From contig NZ_JAWOCR010000005.1 in NCBI RefSeq assembly GCF_046483665.1, forward strand, positions 109,352 through 173,351: a stretch of 64,000 bases of DNA, written 5' to 3'. This document shows positions 51,959 to 60,600 of this stretch, piece by piece. Position numbers and translations under genes: made by a program. Positions within the stretch are counted from its first letter, which is position 1, and each line of letters opens with the position of its first letter. A model generated the notes under the pieces. That model was not told where the DNA came from. It was given only the letters and a program-made list of their open reading frames with translations, and did not search any database. This DNA is from Thiohalophilus sp046483665. Lineage in GTDB: Bacteria; Pseudomonadota; Gammaproteobacteria; UBA6429; Thiohalophilaceae.

Positions 51959-53477
51959 GCTCCGTTCCTGACAGGAACAGAGCGTTCGCGGGATTGTCGG
52001 TCTCATCCCAGTAGCGATACCCGATTTCATCAAGGAAGCGTTGCAGCATAGGCTCTTCGTCGGGAGGGACCTGCATGCCGACCAGGACACGGCCGTAGTC
52101 GGCGCCGTGATTGCGGTAGTGAAACAGGCTGATGTTCCAGTGTTCGCCCATGTGGTTGAGAAAACGCAGCAGGGCACCCGGACGTTCGGGGAATTCGAAA
52201 CGGTACAGGCACTCGTGTTTCACCCCGTCGACCCGACCGCCGACCATGTAGCGAATATGCAACTTGGCCATCTCATTGTCGGTCATGTCCCTGTAGGGAT
52301 AGCCGCCCGCCTCCAGCTGAGCAAACAGTTCATGCTTTTCCTGCTCGCCATGGAGCATCTGCACGCCGACAAAAATATGTGCCTGGGCGGGATCGGCGTA
52401 GCGGTAATTGAATTCGGTAATGCCCCGCGAGCCAATGGCTTCGCAGAATTTGCGAAAACTGCCGGGTTGTTCGGGAATGGTTGCCGCGAACAGCAACTCG
52501 CGACGCTCACCCAGTTCGGCCCGCTCGGCCACGTGGCGCAGGCGATCGAAGTTCATATTTGCGCCGCTATCGATAGCAATCAGGGTCTGGCCCCGTACGC
52601 CCTTCTCTGTCGCGTATTTTTTTACGCCGGCGACAGCCAGCGCCCCGGCCGGCTCGGTGATCGAACGGGTATCATCAAAGATATCCTTGATAGCGGCACA
52701 GATCTCATCGGTGGTGACCAGGATAACCTCGTCCACATACTTCTGTGCCAGGCGAAACGGCTCCTCGCCCACCTGACGCACGGCAACGCCGTCGGCAAAT
52801 ATCCCGACCTGATCGAGGCGAACCCGTTCACCCTCCCGCAAAGCGGTATACATACCTGGCGCCTCTTCCGGTTCGACCCCGATGATCCTGATCTCCGGAC
52901 GCAGAGTTTTCACATAGGCGGCAATCCCGGCGATCAGGCCACCGCCACCAACCGGCACGAAGATCGCATCGATCGATTCGCACTGGGTCAGCAGCTCCTT
53001 GCCGATAGTCCCCTGCCCGGCGATCACCAGCGGGTCATCATAGGGATGAATGAATATCAGATCCTGTTCTTCGGCCCGTTCCATGGCGTGACGATAAGCA
53101 TCGTCATAGGCATTGCCATGCAATACGGTATTCGCGCCCAGGGCCCTGACCGCGGACTGCTTGATCTCGGGAGTGGTTCGCGGCATCACAATGGTCGCAT
53201 TGATCTGCAGGCGTTTGGCCGCCAGCGCCACGCCCTGGGCGTGATTACCGGCCGAGGAGGCAATCACCCCACGCTGGCGTTGCTCTTCGGAGAGATGAAT
53301 AATCCGATTGTAGGCGCCACGCAGCTTGAAGGAGAAGACCTGCTGCAAATCCTCGCGCTTGAGCAGGACAGTATTGTCCAGCCGCTCGCTCAGACGCGGT
53401 GCCGGATCCAGCGGGGAATGGATCGCCACATCGTAAACCGGGGCGGCGTTAATCATGTCGACATATTGCTGAGTCAT
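51954..53477 (-). CDS. ilvA: Threonine ammonia-lyase, biosynthetic
   Basis: 507 residues. PLP-dependent deamination of threonine to 2-oxobutanoate, first step of isoleucine synthesis. The cofactor lysine lies in 'QVFSFKLRGAYNRI'; 'SAGNHAQGVALAA' and 'VPVGGGGLIAGIA' bind PLP phosphate. Two ACT-like regulatory domains fill the C-terminal third ('LFAATIPEQPGSFRKFCEAIG', 'YRFEFPERPGALLRFLNHMG'), implying isoleucine feedback. The ATG at 53477 matches the family N-terminus; the longer open frame is rejected. The TGA stop is the first codon of a TGACGAG repeat. Confidence 0.94.
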   Translation of the reverse strand: MTQQYVDMINAAPVYDVAIHSPLDPAPRLSERLDNTVLLKREDLQQVFSFKLRGAYNRIIHLSEEQRQRGVIASSAGNHAQGVALAAKRLQINATIVMPRTTPEIKQSAVRALGANTVLHGNAYDDAYRHAMERAEEQDLIFIHPYDDPLVIAGQGTIGKELLTQCESIDAIFVPVGGGGLIAGIAAYVKTLRPEIRIIGVEPEEAPGMYTALREGERVRLDQVGIFADGVAVRQVGEEPFRLAQKYVDEVILVTTDEICAAIKDIFDDTRSITEPAGALAVAGVKKYATEKGVRGQTLIAIDSGANMNFDRLRHVAERAELGERRELLFAATIPEQPGSFRKFCEAIGSRGITEFNYRYADPAQAHIFVGVQMLHGEQEKHELFAQLEAGGYPYRDMTDNEMAKLHIRYMVGGRVDGVKHECLYRFEFPERPGALLRFLNHMGEHWNISLFHYRNHGADYGRVLVGMQVPPDEEPMLQRFLDEIGYRYWDETDNPANALFLSGTEQ

Positions 53478-53622
53478 AGTCTGCTGCTTATGGGGGCCTG
53501 CCGGAATGGTGACTTTCTGGCCGTCACTTGTGGATACCAGACCGGTATGCCTAATATAATGACCTGTGACCCGATCAACAATGATACCGGCCCGAAAACA
53601 CGGCCTGGCAGGAGTAAAAGAG

Positions 53623-54279
53623 ATGACACAGGACGAACTGAAGCAGCTGGTTGCCCAGGCCGCCATCGAACATGTGGTGCCAGGCACCATCATCGGCGTG
53701 GGAACCGGCTCCACCGCCAATTTCTTCATCGATGAGCTGGCTAAAATCAAGGGCAAAATCGACGGCACCGTCGCCAGCTCCGTGGCCAGCGCCGAACGAC
53801 TGAAGGAACATGGTATCCCGGTTTACGATCTCAATGCCGTGGACGGAATCTCCGTCTATGTGGATGGCGCCGACGAGGCCAACGAGCACCTGCAGCTAAT
53901 CAAAGGCGGTGGCGGCGCGCTGACCCGCGAGAAAATCGTCGCCGCCGCGAGCAAGAAATTCGTCTGCATCGCCGACGAATCCAAGCTGGTCGGCGTACTC
54001 GGCGCCTTTCCGCTGCCGGTGGAAGTCATCCCCATGGCCCGCAGCCTGGTCGCGCGCGAGATCGTCAAACTCGGCGGCGAGCCGGAGCTGCGCCAGGACT
54101 TCACCACCGACAACGGTAATATCATCCTTGACGTCCACAACCTCGAGATCATGGAAGCCGTCAAACTGGAGCAGACTCTCAACAACCTCACCGGTGTCGT
54201 CACCAACGGCCTGTTTGCCATGCGTCCCGCCGACGTGCTGCTGCTCGGCACCAAGGACGGCGTCAAGACGATGGAATAA
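53623..54279 (+). CDS. rpiA: Ribose-5-phosphate isomerase A
   Basis: 218 residues. Interconverts ribose-5-phosphate and ribulose-5-phosphate. 'GTIIGVGTGSTANFFIDEL', 'YVDGADEANEHLQLIKGGGGALTREKIVA' and 'NGNIILDVHNL' are the active-site segments. AGGAG lies 8 bases before the ATG at 53623. Divergent from ilvA, the usual arrangement. Its stop codon lies at the centre of a 10-bp palindrome. Confidence 0.96.
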   Translation: MTQDELKQLVAQAAIEHVVPGTIIGVGTGSTANFFIDELAKIKGKIDGTVASSVASAERLKEHGIPVYDLNAVDGISVYVDGADEANEHLQLIKGGGGALTREKIVAAASKKFVCIADESKLVGVLGAFPLPVEVIPMARSLVAREIVKLGGEPELRQDFTTDNGNIILDVHNLEIMEAVKLEQTLNNLTGVVTNGLFAMRPADVLLLGTKDGVKTME

Positions 54280-54290
54280 ATTCCATCGTC
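54267..54290. repeat. Perfect palindrome centred on the rpiA stop codon
   Basis: GACGATGGAA (54267-54276) and TTCCATCGTC (54281-54290) flank TAAA, whose first three bases are the rpiA stop. There is no T tract, so it is not a standard terminator. The downstream half is an inverted copy of the gene's last codons. Confidence 0.85.
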
Positions 54291-54322
54291 AGTGACTAGC
54301 AGCTAGCGACTAGCCGCTAGAA
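54291..54322. repeat. GACTAGC heptamer array behind rpiA
   Basis: Units GACTAGC, AGCTAGC, GACTAGC, CGCTAGA, then ATCTGG, directly after the stop-centred palindrome. Same family as 20489-20522. Confidence 0.75.
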
Positions 54323-54336
54323 TCTGGTAGCTATAC

Positions 54337-54537
54337 ATGCCACGAATCCTGATCACCCTCGGCGTTATCCTGATTCTGGCCGGCCTGCTCTGGCCCTGGC
54401 TGAGCAAGCTCGGCCTGTTCCGGTTGCCGGGGGATATTCATGTCGAGAAGGAAAACGTCCACTTCTATTTCCCCATCACCAGCGCGATCATCATCAGCAT
54501 CGTGATCAGTGTGATTCTGTGGTTTTTTAAAAAATAG
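54337..54537 (+). CDS. DUF2905 small membrane protein
   Basis: 66 residues: an N-terminal helix (MPRILITLGVILILAGLLWPWL), the conserved 'GLFRLPGDIHVEKENVHFYFPITS' and a second helix ending WFFKK. This is the complete DUF2905 pattern; function unknown. The TAG stop runs straight into a TAG-TGCTGAG heptamer array. Confidence 0.9.
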   Translation: MPRILITLGVILILAGLLWPWLSKLGLFRLPGDIHVEKENVHFYFPITSAIIISIVISVILWFFKK

Positions 54538-54980
54538 TGCTGAGTGCTGAGTGCTGAGTGCTGAGTGCTGAGTGCTAAGTGGCAAGTATAACTGCGTTAT
54601 CAGATAGTGCGTAGGAGCGGCTTCGCCGCGATAGATCTTGCCAACCGCACGATCTATCGCCGATAAAATCGCCTCCCACAAACAAGCAAGGGCCTGTTTT
54701 GTCACTGTGGGAGGGGCTTTCAGCCGCGACAGCCTGGCTAGCCGCACGATCTATCGCGCCGAAGGCGCTTCTGCAACTTCAGATCAAATGATATTTTTCC
54801 TCGTCACTCGTTCCTGGCACCTCGTCCCTGCGCCCGAAGGACGCCGATCAGGTAGGCCCGATATAGCGAAGCGGTATCGGGCATTTTTCGGGGTGCCGGA
54901 CACCGCTGCGCTTTGTCCGGCCGACGTGTTTTGGTCTTGAGAAGGTTTTCCTCGTCACTCGTCCCTCGTAACTCGGCACT
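54536..54980. repeat. Composite repeat island: AGTGCTG array, REP stems, GACGAG arms
   Basis: 54536-54584: five exact AGTGCTG units then AGTGCTA and AGTGGCA, overlapping the DUF2905 stop. 54610-54778: four REP-like stems in facing pairs (GTAGGAGCGGCTTCGCCGCG ... and its variants). 54797-54836 and 54948-54980: TCCTCGTCACTCGT-type arrays. 54849-54925: a GTAGGCCCGATATAGCGAAG / GTGCCGGACACCGCTGCGC element that recurs at 63272. No gene. Confidence 0.85.
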
Positions 54981-55455
54981 GGAACCATAGCGCGTACACG
55001 AGATATCAGAAAAAAGTTTGACGTTAGTCCGGAAGAAACCGCCGGGGATAGGAAAGGGGACAGGAAATTGGACACTGACAGCCTGATCAATCGGAGAAGA
55101 TTCTTCAGGCTGTCAGTGGTTGCCTCCAAAATTCGAGTGACGGGGCCTTGCCTACCCCGTTACTCTGCCTTGCCATTTATTTTTATTGTCATCCATGTTG
55201 TTTTTAGTGCTTCCTGCTTCACATGGGAGATTTGGCGTCCTCCTCCACTTGATCAGGTTGACGCACATACAGGAGACGATCCTTATCCGTTTTTATTCCC
55301 ACGACTCGAAAAAATTTTTCATATAAATTTCACATCAACATATTAGTTTTTTCTAATTTATTAATAGCATGAGGAATACCTGCCTGACATGATTTGCCGC
55401 TCCTGACGGTCATGCTAGAATCGCCGAACTTTGCTTAACCTGAAGTTATGCAGTT
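54981..55455. other. Gap upstream of the sigma factor gene
   Basis: Apart from the inverted repeat at 55073-55118 nothing is recognised. Small open frames on both strands (e.g. 55068-55346 plus) lack ribosome sites and family resemblance. The last 100 bp are AT-rich and hold a possible -10 (TAGAAT near 55415) for the sigma-factor operon. Confidence 0.45.
55073..55118. repeat. 14-bp inverted repeat with internal GAAGA/TTCTTC stem
   Basis: CACTGACAGCCTGA (55073-55086) and TCAGGCTGTCAGTG (55105-55118) are exact inverses; the 18-bp loop can itself form AGAAGA-TTCTTC pairing. It follows GGAAAGGGGACAGG, a sequence style seen in REP/RAYT elements. No transposase is adjacent. Confidence 0.7.
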
Positions 55456-56007
55456 ATGAATCCATTGAATTTGTTCTCTCGTCATCATCATATTAAGGAA
55501 CGGCTGGAAGAACTGCGCCCGCAGCTTTATCGCCTGGCTTATTCCTGGACCAACAACCCGGCGCTGGCCGACGACCTGACCCAGGAGACTCTGGCCAAGG
55601 CCCTGAAAAATGTCGCGCAATTGAAGAAACCCGAAGCACTGAAAAGCTGGTCTTTTGGTATTCTACGCAACTGCTGGCGCGATCATTATCGCAGCAGCCG
55701 CGACATGGACGACGTGGACAACCAGGTGCTGGCCGATAATCAGACACCGGAAAAACATCACGAACAACAAAACATTGTCGACAAGGTTCGCAGCGCGGTT
55801 TCCGAACTGCCAGAGGGCCAGCGCCAGGTGCTGACCCTGATCGACCTGGAAGGCTGCAGCTACGCCGAGGTCGCCGATATCCTCGATATCCCCATTGGCA
55901 CCGTCATGAGCCGGCTGTGTCGGGCACGCAAATGCCTGGCGGGAAAACTGCTTGAGTTCCAGCCCGAAAGCGCCAATAACGTGGCTTCTATCAGGAGAGT
56001 CGTATGA
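55456..56007 (+). CDS. ECF-type RNA polymerase sigma factor
   Basis: 183 residues. Sigma region 2 spans ~20-90 ('YRLAYSWTNNPALADDLTQETLAKALKNVAQLKKPEALKSWSFGILRNCWRDHYR') and region 4 spans ~115-170 ('ELPEGQRQVLTLIDLEGCSYAEVADILDIPIGTVMSRLCRARKCL'). There is no region 1.1 or 3. The stop overlaps the start of the anti-sigma gene (ATGA). The regulon and signal are unknown, but the partner suggests a sulfur or thiol input. Confidence 0.92.
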   Translation: MNPLNLFSRHHHIKERLEELRPQLYRLAYSWTNNPALADDLTQETLAKALKNVAQLKKPEALKSWSFGILRNCWRDHYRSSRDMDDVDNQVLADNQTPEKHHEQQNIVDKVRSAVSELPEGQRQVLTLIDLEGCSYAEVADILDIPIGTVMSRLCRARKCLAGKLLEFQPESANNVASIRRVV

Positions 56008-56735
56008 ACTCGAATTTTTCCGATGAGCATCTGAATGCGTATCTGGATAACCAGCTCGATGCCGAGGAACGGAGCATGCTGCTCGAGGAACTGCGTCGTG
56101 ATCAGGCCCTGGCCGAACGGGTCTGCAAGCTGCAAAAAGTTCAGGACATGGTTCAGCTGGCCTACCACAATGCGGCCATCGAACAGAACACCGGTCAACC
56201 CCGTCGTCGACGCTGGCAGCTTTACTTTGCCCAGGCCGCCTCGGCCCTGCTGATCCTGGGCCTGGGGCTGAGTATCGGCTGGTTCAGCCACGACACCTTC
56301 AAGCGCCCTGCCTCCCTGTTTGAAATGGCCCAGTCCGCCCAGGTGGCCGCCGAACCGCAACCGGATGACGAACTGAAGCTGATGCTGCACGTCAACTCCG
56401 ATGATCCTTCGCGCCTCAAAACCGTGCTGGAAGAAGCCGAATACCTGCTGCGCACTTCGCGCAGCAAACAACGCCCGTTGCGTATCGAGATCATGGCCAA
56501 TGGCCAGGGCCTCAAGCTGCTGCAACAGGGCAATACCGCCTACACCAGAAAAGTTCAGACCCTGAGCAGCAGCTACCAGAACGTCCGCTTCATGGCCTGT
56601 CGTATCGCACTGAATCGGTACCGGGAAGAAAACGGCATCAGCCTCGAACTGCTGCCCAACGTCGACGTGGTGCCCTCCGCCATGCAGGAAGCCCTGTTGC
56701 GTCAGCGGGAAGGGTGGACTTATCTCAGAATCTAA
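56004..56735 (+). CDS. Membrane anti-sigma factor fused to a DsrE-like domain
   Basis: 243 residues. Residues ~1-65 resemble an anti-sigma domain ('DEHLNAYLDNQLDAEERSMLLEELRRDQALAERV'), without the HxxxCxxC zinc motif. RRRRW (67-71) and a helix at ~73-94 orient the rest to the periplasm. Residues ~124-243 look like the DsrE/DsrF sulfur-relay fold: 'KLMLHVNSDDPSRLKTVLEEAEYLLR', 'RIEIMANGQGLKLL', 'NVRFMACRIAL' with Cys199, and 'VDVVPSAMQEALLRQREGWTYLRI'. The pairing suggests a sensor of reactive sulfur or thiols that releases the sigma factor; this is inference. Confidence 0.82.
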   Translation: MNSNFSDEHLNAYLDNQLDAEERSMLLEELRRDQALAERVCKLQKVQDMVQLAYHNAAIEQNTGQPRRRRWQLYFAQAASALLILGLGLSIGWFSHDTFKRPASLFEMAQSAQVAAEPQPDDELKLMLHVNSDDPSRLKTVLEEAEYLLRTSRSKQRPLRIEIMANGQGLKLLQQGNTAYTRKVQTLSSSYQNVRFMACRIALNRYREENGISLELLPNVDVVPSAMQEALLRQREGWTYLRI

Positions 56736-56740
56736 AAAAC

Positions 56741-57057
56741 AGGGCCGAGTGACGAGGGCCGAGTAACGAGGAAGACCTTGTCCGACAGACCACAGGAACG
56801 CGGCTGCGCCGCGATAACCCTGTCTACCTGGCAAGTCTATCGCGGCTGAAAGCCCCTCCTGCAAACCTTCGCCACTCTCGTTCGTCGTGACTCGGCCTGC
56901 GTGCCCAGGACGCCGGGAGACGCTGTACGCGGTCTAACGCTGCCAACTGCGACTACTATCTATCTGCCCATTGATTTTTTTGTCGCGCCAAAGGCGCTCC
57001 TGCAACTTCAGATGATGAGATGCTTTTCCTCGTCCCTCGTAACTCGGCCCTCGTCAC
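56741..57057. repeat. GACGAG heptamer arms around three REP-like stems
   Basis: Left arm 56741-56775 (CAGGGCCGAGTGACGAGGGC ...) starts 6 bases after the anti-sigma stop. Right arm 57026-57057 (TTTTCCTCGTCCCTCGTAAC ...) is inverted and contains the stop codon of the convergent small gene. Between them are REP-like stems at about 56792-56875 and 56980-57006. No gene. Confidence 0.82.
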
Positions 57058-57260
57058 TGCTTATAGTTGGCATCCACCCAGCATCGGGGCAGCGCCTCGC
57101 CGGAAGGGAAGAGCAATCCCTGCTTGGCAAAGGACTGCGCATCCTGCATCTCTTCACCGGCGTGGTAACGGCCAGTGACACTGGCTTCGAACGGATCAAA
57201 CAGGGCTCCCAGATCGGTAATCTCTACCAGATCGCCGTTACTCATATCTTTGAGATACAT
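57054..57260 (-). CDS. Conserved small protein of unknown function
   Basis: 68 residues: 'MYLKDMSNGDLVEITDLGALFDPFEASVTGRYHAGEEMQDAQSF' followed by 'FPSGEALPRCWVDANYKQ'. Similar proteins in Pseudomonas are labelled acetyltransferase, which its size does not support. AGGAG lies 9 bases before the ATG at 57260. The CAG-TGA end is the start of a TGACGAG repeat array, as at ilvA. Confidence 0.75.
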   Translation of the reverse strand: MYLKDMSNGDLVEITDLGALFDPFEASVTGRYHAGEEMQDAQSFAKQGLLFPSGEALPRCWVDANYKQ

Positions 57261-57313
57261 ACGTCCTGACTCCTGCTTTGATGGTTTATCAGTAAAGTAT
57301 AGACGATAGGGGC

Positions 57314-57642
57314 GAGTGCTGAGTGCTGAGTGCTGAGTGCTGAGTTCTGAGTTCTGAGTTCTGAGTACTAAGTCGGGAGTCGGGAGTCGGGAGTCGGGAG
57401 TCGGGAGTCGGGAAATGATGCGGCAGGAGCGGCTTCGGCGTGACAGATCGTGCGGTCCGATAGGCCGTCGCGGCTGAAAGCCCCTCCCACAGAAACTAAA
57501 CAGATTGTTGCTTGTTGTGGGAGGCGGCTCCATCGGCGACGGAACTGCGGACTGGCAAGGCCTGTCGCGGCGAAGCCGCTCCTGCCTCACTATTTCACTG
57601 CCGACTGCTAACTGCCCACTCGGCAGTCAGCACTCAGCACTA
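57314..57642. repeat. Composite repeat island: GAGTGCT and GGGAGTC arrays with REP pairs
   Basis: 57314-57370: GAGTGCT units passing into GAGTTCT. 57374-57413: five to six GGGAGTC units. 57424-57590: two facing pairs of REP-like stems (AGGAGCGGCTTCGGCGTGAC ... CGGCTGAAAGCCCCTCCCAC; GGGAGGCGGCTCCATCGGCG ... CGAAGCCGCTCCTGCC). 57593-57642: GACTGCTAACTGCC ... CAGCACTCAGCACTA, inverted to the left arm and containing the TAG stop of the next gene. Confidence 0.85.
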
Positions 57643-60600
57643 AAGAAGAACCCGCTCGATCCCCCGATCCGAGGCGCGCTTGACGAACTTGTCCTGCCAG
57701 CCATCGCCGAGCAGGTGGTTGGCCATTTCGACCACGATATAATCAGTCTGGATGCCGGTATCCTCGGTGTAGCGGGACAGGCCTTGCTGGCAGGCGGGGC
57801 AGGAGGTGAGCATCTTGACCTCGCTTTGATCGTTGTAACGCTTGCCAATCAGCTGCTCCAGGCCATTTTGCAGCTCTTCCTGCTTGCGATAACGTACCTG
57901 AGTAGAGATGTCGGGGCGCGCCATGGCCATGGTGCCGGCCTCGCCGCAGCAGCGATCAGACAGGCTGACGTCCTGTCCCATCAGGTTGGAGGCCACCTTG
58001 ACCGGATTATAGCGTTTCATCGGCGTGTGGCAGGGATCGTGGTACATGTACTGCTTGCCGGTCAGGTTCTCCAGCTTCACGCCCTGTTCCATCAGAAACT
58101 CGTGAATATCCAGCAGGCGACAGCCGGGGAAGATCTTCTCGAACTGGTACTTGAGCAGCTGATCCATGCAGGTGCCGCAGGAGACGATCACCGTCTTGAT
58201 ATCCAGGTAGTTGAGCGTGTTGGCCACGCGGTGAAACAGCACCTGGTTGTCGACGGAGATCTGGTGCCCCTTCACCTCGTCGCCGCCGGAGGTCTGCGGA
58301 TAACCGCAACACAGATAACCGGGCGGCAGCACGGTCTGCACGCCGGTGTCGTAAAGCATCGCCAGCGTTGCCAGCCCGACCTGGCTGAACAGCCGCTCGG
58401 AGCCGCAACCGGGGAAGTAGAACACCGCCTCGCTGTTGTCGTCGACTTTTTGCGGATCGCGCAGGATCGGCACTACCTTGTCGTCCTCGATCCCGAGCAT
58501 CGCGCGGGTGGTGCGCGCCGGCAGGTTGCCTGGCATGGGTTTTTTCATAAAGTGCACCACCTGTTCGATGGCGCCGGTCTGGCCGGTGGTCGATGCCGGA
58601 CGTTTTTTACTGCTGTCGATACTGAACCTGCGCGCCAGCTTTGAGGCCAGCGACTGGGCTCTGTAACCCCACTGGATAAACAGCTTGCGGAAGATCTTGA
58701 TGGCCGTGGGATCGGTGATGTTCAAAAAGATCATCGAGAACCAGGTGCCGGGATTGAAGTGCTTCTCGCCCTGCTTGCGCAGAATGTTGCGCATCGACAC
58801 CGACACATCGCCGAAGTCGATGTCCACCGGACAGGGGTTAAGGCATTTATGGCACACGGTGCAGTGATCGGCCACATCATTCATCTCGGCAAAATGGCGG
58901 GTCGAGATCCCGCGCCGGGTCTGCTCCTCGTACAGAAAGGCTTCAATGATCAGCCCCGAGGCCAGGATCTTGTTGCGCGGCGAATAGAGCATGTTGGCGC
59001 GCGGGATATGGGTGTTGCAGACCGGCTTGCACTTGCCGCAACGCAGGCAGTCCTTGACCATATGGTTGAGATCGCCCAGGTCGCTGGCTTCCAGGATCAA
59101 CGCTTCCTGTTCCACCAGGCGCAATGACGGCGTATAGGCATTGGACAGGCCCGAGCCGGCCATCAACTTGCCGGGATTGAAGAGCTGTTCGGGGTCGACT
59201 TTCTGCTTGTAACCGGCGAAAGCTTCGATCGTGTCGCGATCCAGAAACTGCATCTTGGTGATCCCGATGCCGTGTTCACCGGAGATGACACCGCCCAGCT
59301 CGCCGGCCAGTTGCATGATCCGCTCGACCACTTCGTCCGCCTCGCGCAGCATCACATAATCATTGGAGTTGACCGGGATATTGGTATGCACGTTGCCGTC
59401 GCCGGCATGCATGTGGGTGGCGACAAACAGTCGGCTGGAGCGGATTTGCTGATGGATCTCGTCGAGTTTGTCCCGCACGCCCTTGAGTTCATGGCCGGCA
59501 AAGATATCCTTGAGCGGCGCCTCCACCTGCTTGCGATAAGAGATTCGCACCTGGCGGCGTTGCAGCAGGTTGAACAGACTCTCTTTCTCTTCGGTTTCGA
59601 TCCTGTCGTTGGGGGTCTGCCACAGTTCACGATGCTTCGCTGCGGGGCGATCCAGATGGGTCAATATCGCCTGCCAGCGATCCTTGACCGCCTGCAGCAG
59701 CTCGCGCGCGGCATGCTTCTTGGCCGCGATGATCGCCTCGCTCTCCTCGCTCTCCTCCGCATCGGGTACTTCCCCGGCACGAATCGGATGCAGCTGGGGC
59801 ATCTCGCCGTCCAGATAGTCGAGCACCGCATCGATCATGCGGATCTTGTTACGCGTCGACAACTCGATGTTGATCCGCTCGATGCCGTCATTGTACTCGG
59901 CCAGTTTGGCCAGCGGGATCACCACGTCCTCGTTAATCTTGAACGCATTGGTGTGCGAGGCGATGGCCGCGGTGCGCGCCCGATCCGCCCAGAAGCGACG
60001 TCGCGCCTCGGCGCTGACGGCAACAAACCCTTCCGCCTCGCGCGCATTGGCCAGCGAGACGATGTGTGACGCGGCCTGGGCCACGGTATCCTCATCATCG
60101 CCGGCGACATCAATCAGCAATACCATCTTCGGCAGGTCCTGGCGCGGCGCCTTGGTGGTGTACTTGACCGCGCGCACATAGCGCTCGTCCAGATGCTCCA
60201 TCCCGGCCAGATCGACATCGTCCAGACCGTCGAGATAATCCTTGGTCTCGACAATCGCCGGCACAGCCTTGCGCAGGTCGTTACCGAAAAACTCCAGGCA
60301 GACGGTGCGAATGAACGACGGCATGCGATGCAGGGTAAAGACGGCCGAGGTGATAATACCGTCGCAGCCTTCTTTTTGAATGCCCGGCAGGCCGCTTAGA
60401 AACTTGTTGGTCACATCCTTGCCCAGGCCCAGCTTGCGCAGGTGGGCGCCGGGAATGCGCAGGATCTCCGGCTCGCCACAGGGCGTCTCGCCGTCGCTCT
60501 CCAGGCGACTGATGCGAAAGGCCACCTCCTCCTGCTCGTGAATCTTGCCCAGGTTGAAGTTCAGCCGCTGCACTTCCATCCATTTGGCATCCGGCGTCAC

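Noticed and set aside
51311..52177. Long minus-strand open frame rich in Leu/Phe/Ala opposite the histone-like gene
   Set aside because: It is the antisense of the AAG/GCC-rich lysine repeats; it has no ribosome site and the plus-strand gene has SD and terminator.
52041..53735. 564-codon plus-strand frame opposite ilvA
   Set aside because: Long but antisense to an unambiguous ilvA; no ribosome site or domain.
54638..54940. 100-codon frame in the composite repeat island
   Set aside because: Built entirely from REP and heptamer sequence; no start signal.
55068..55346. 92-codon plus-strand frame before the sigma gene
   Set aside because: It starts inside the 14-bp inverted repeat, has no ribosome site and shows no recognisable domain.
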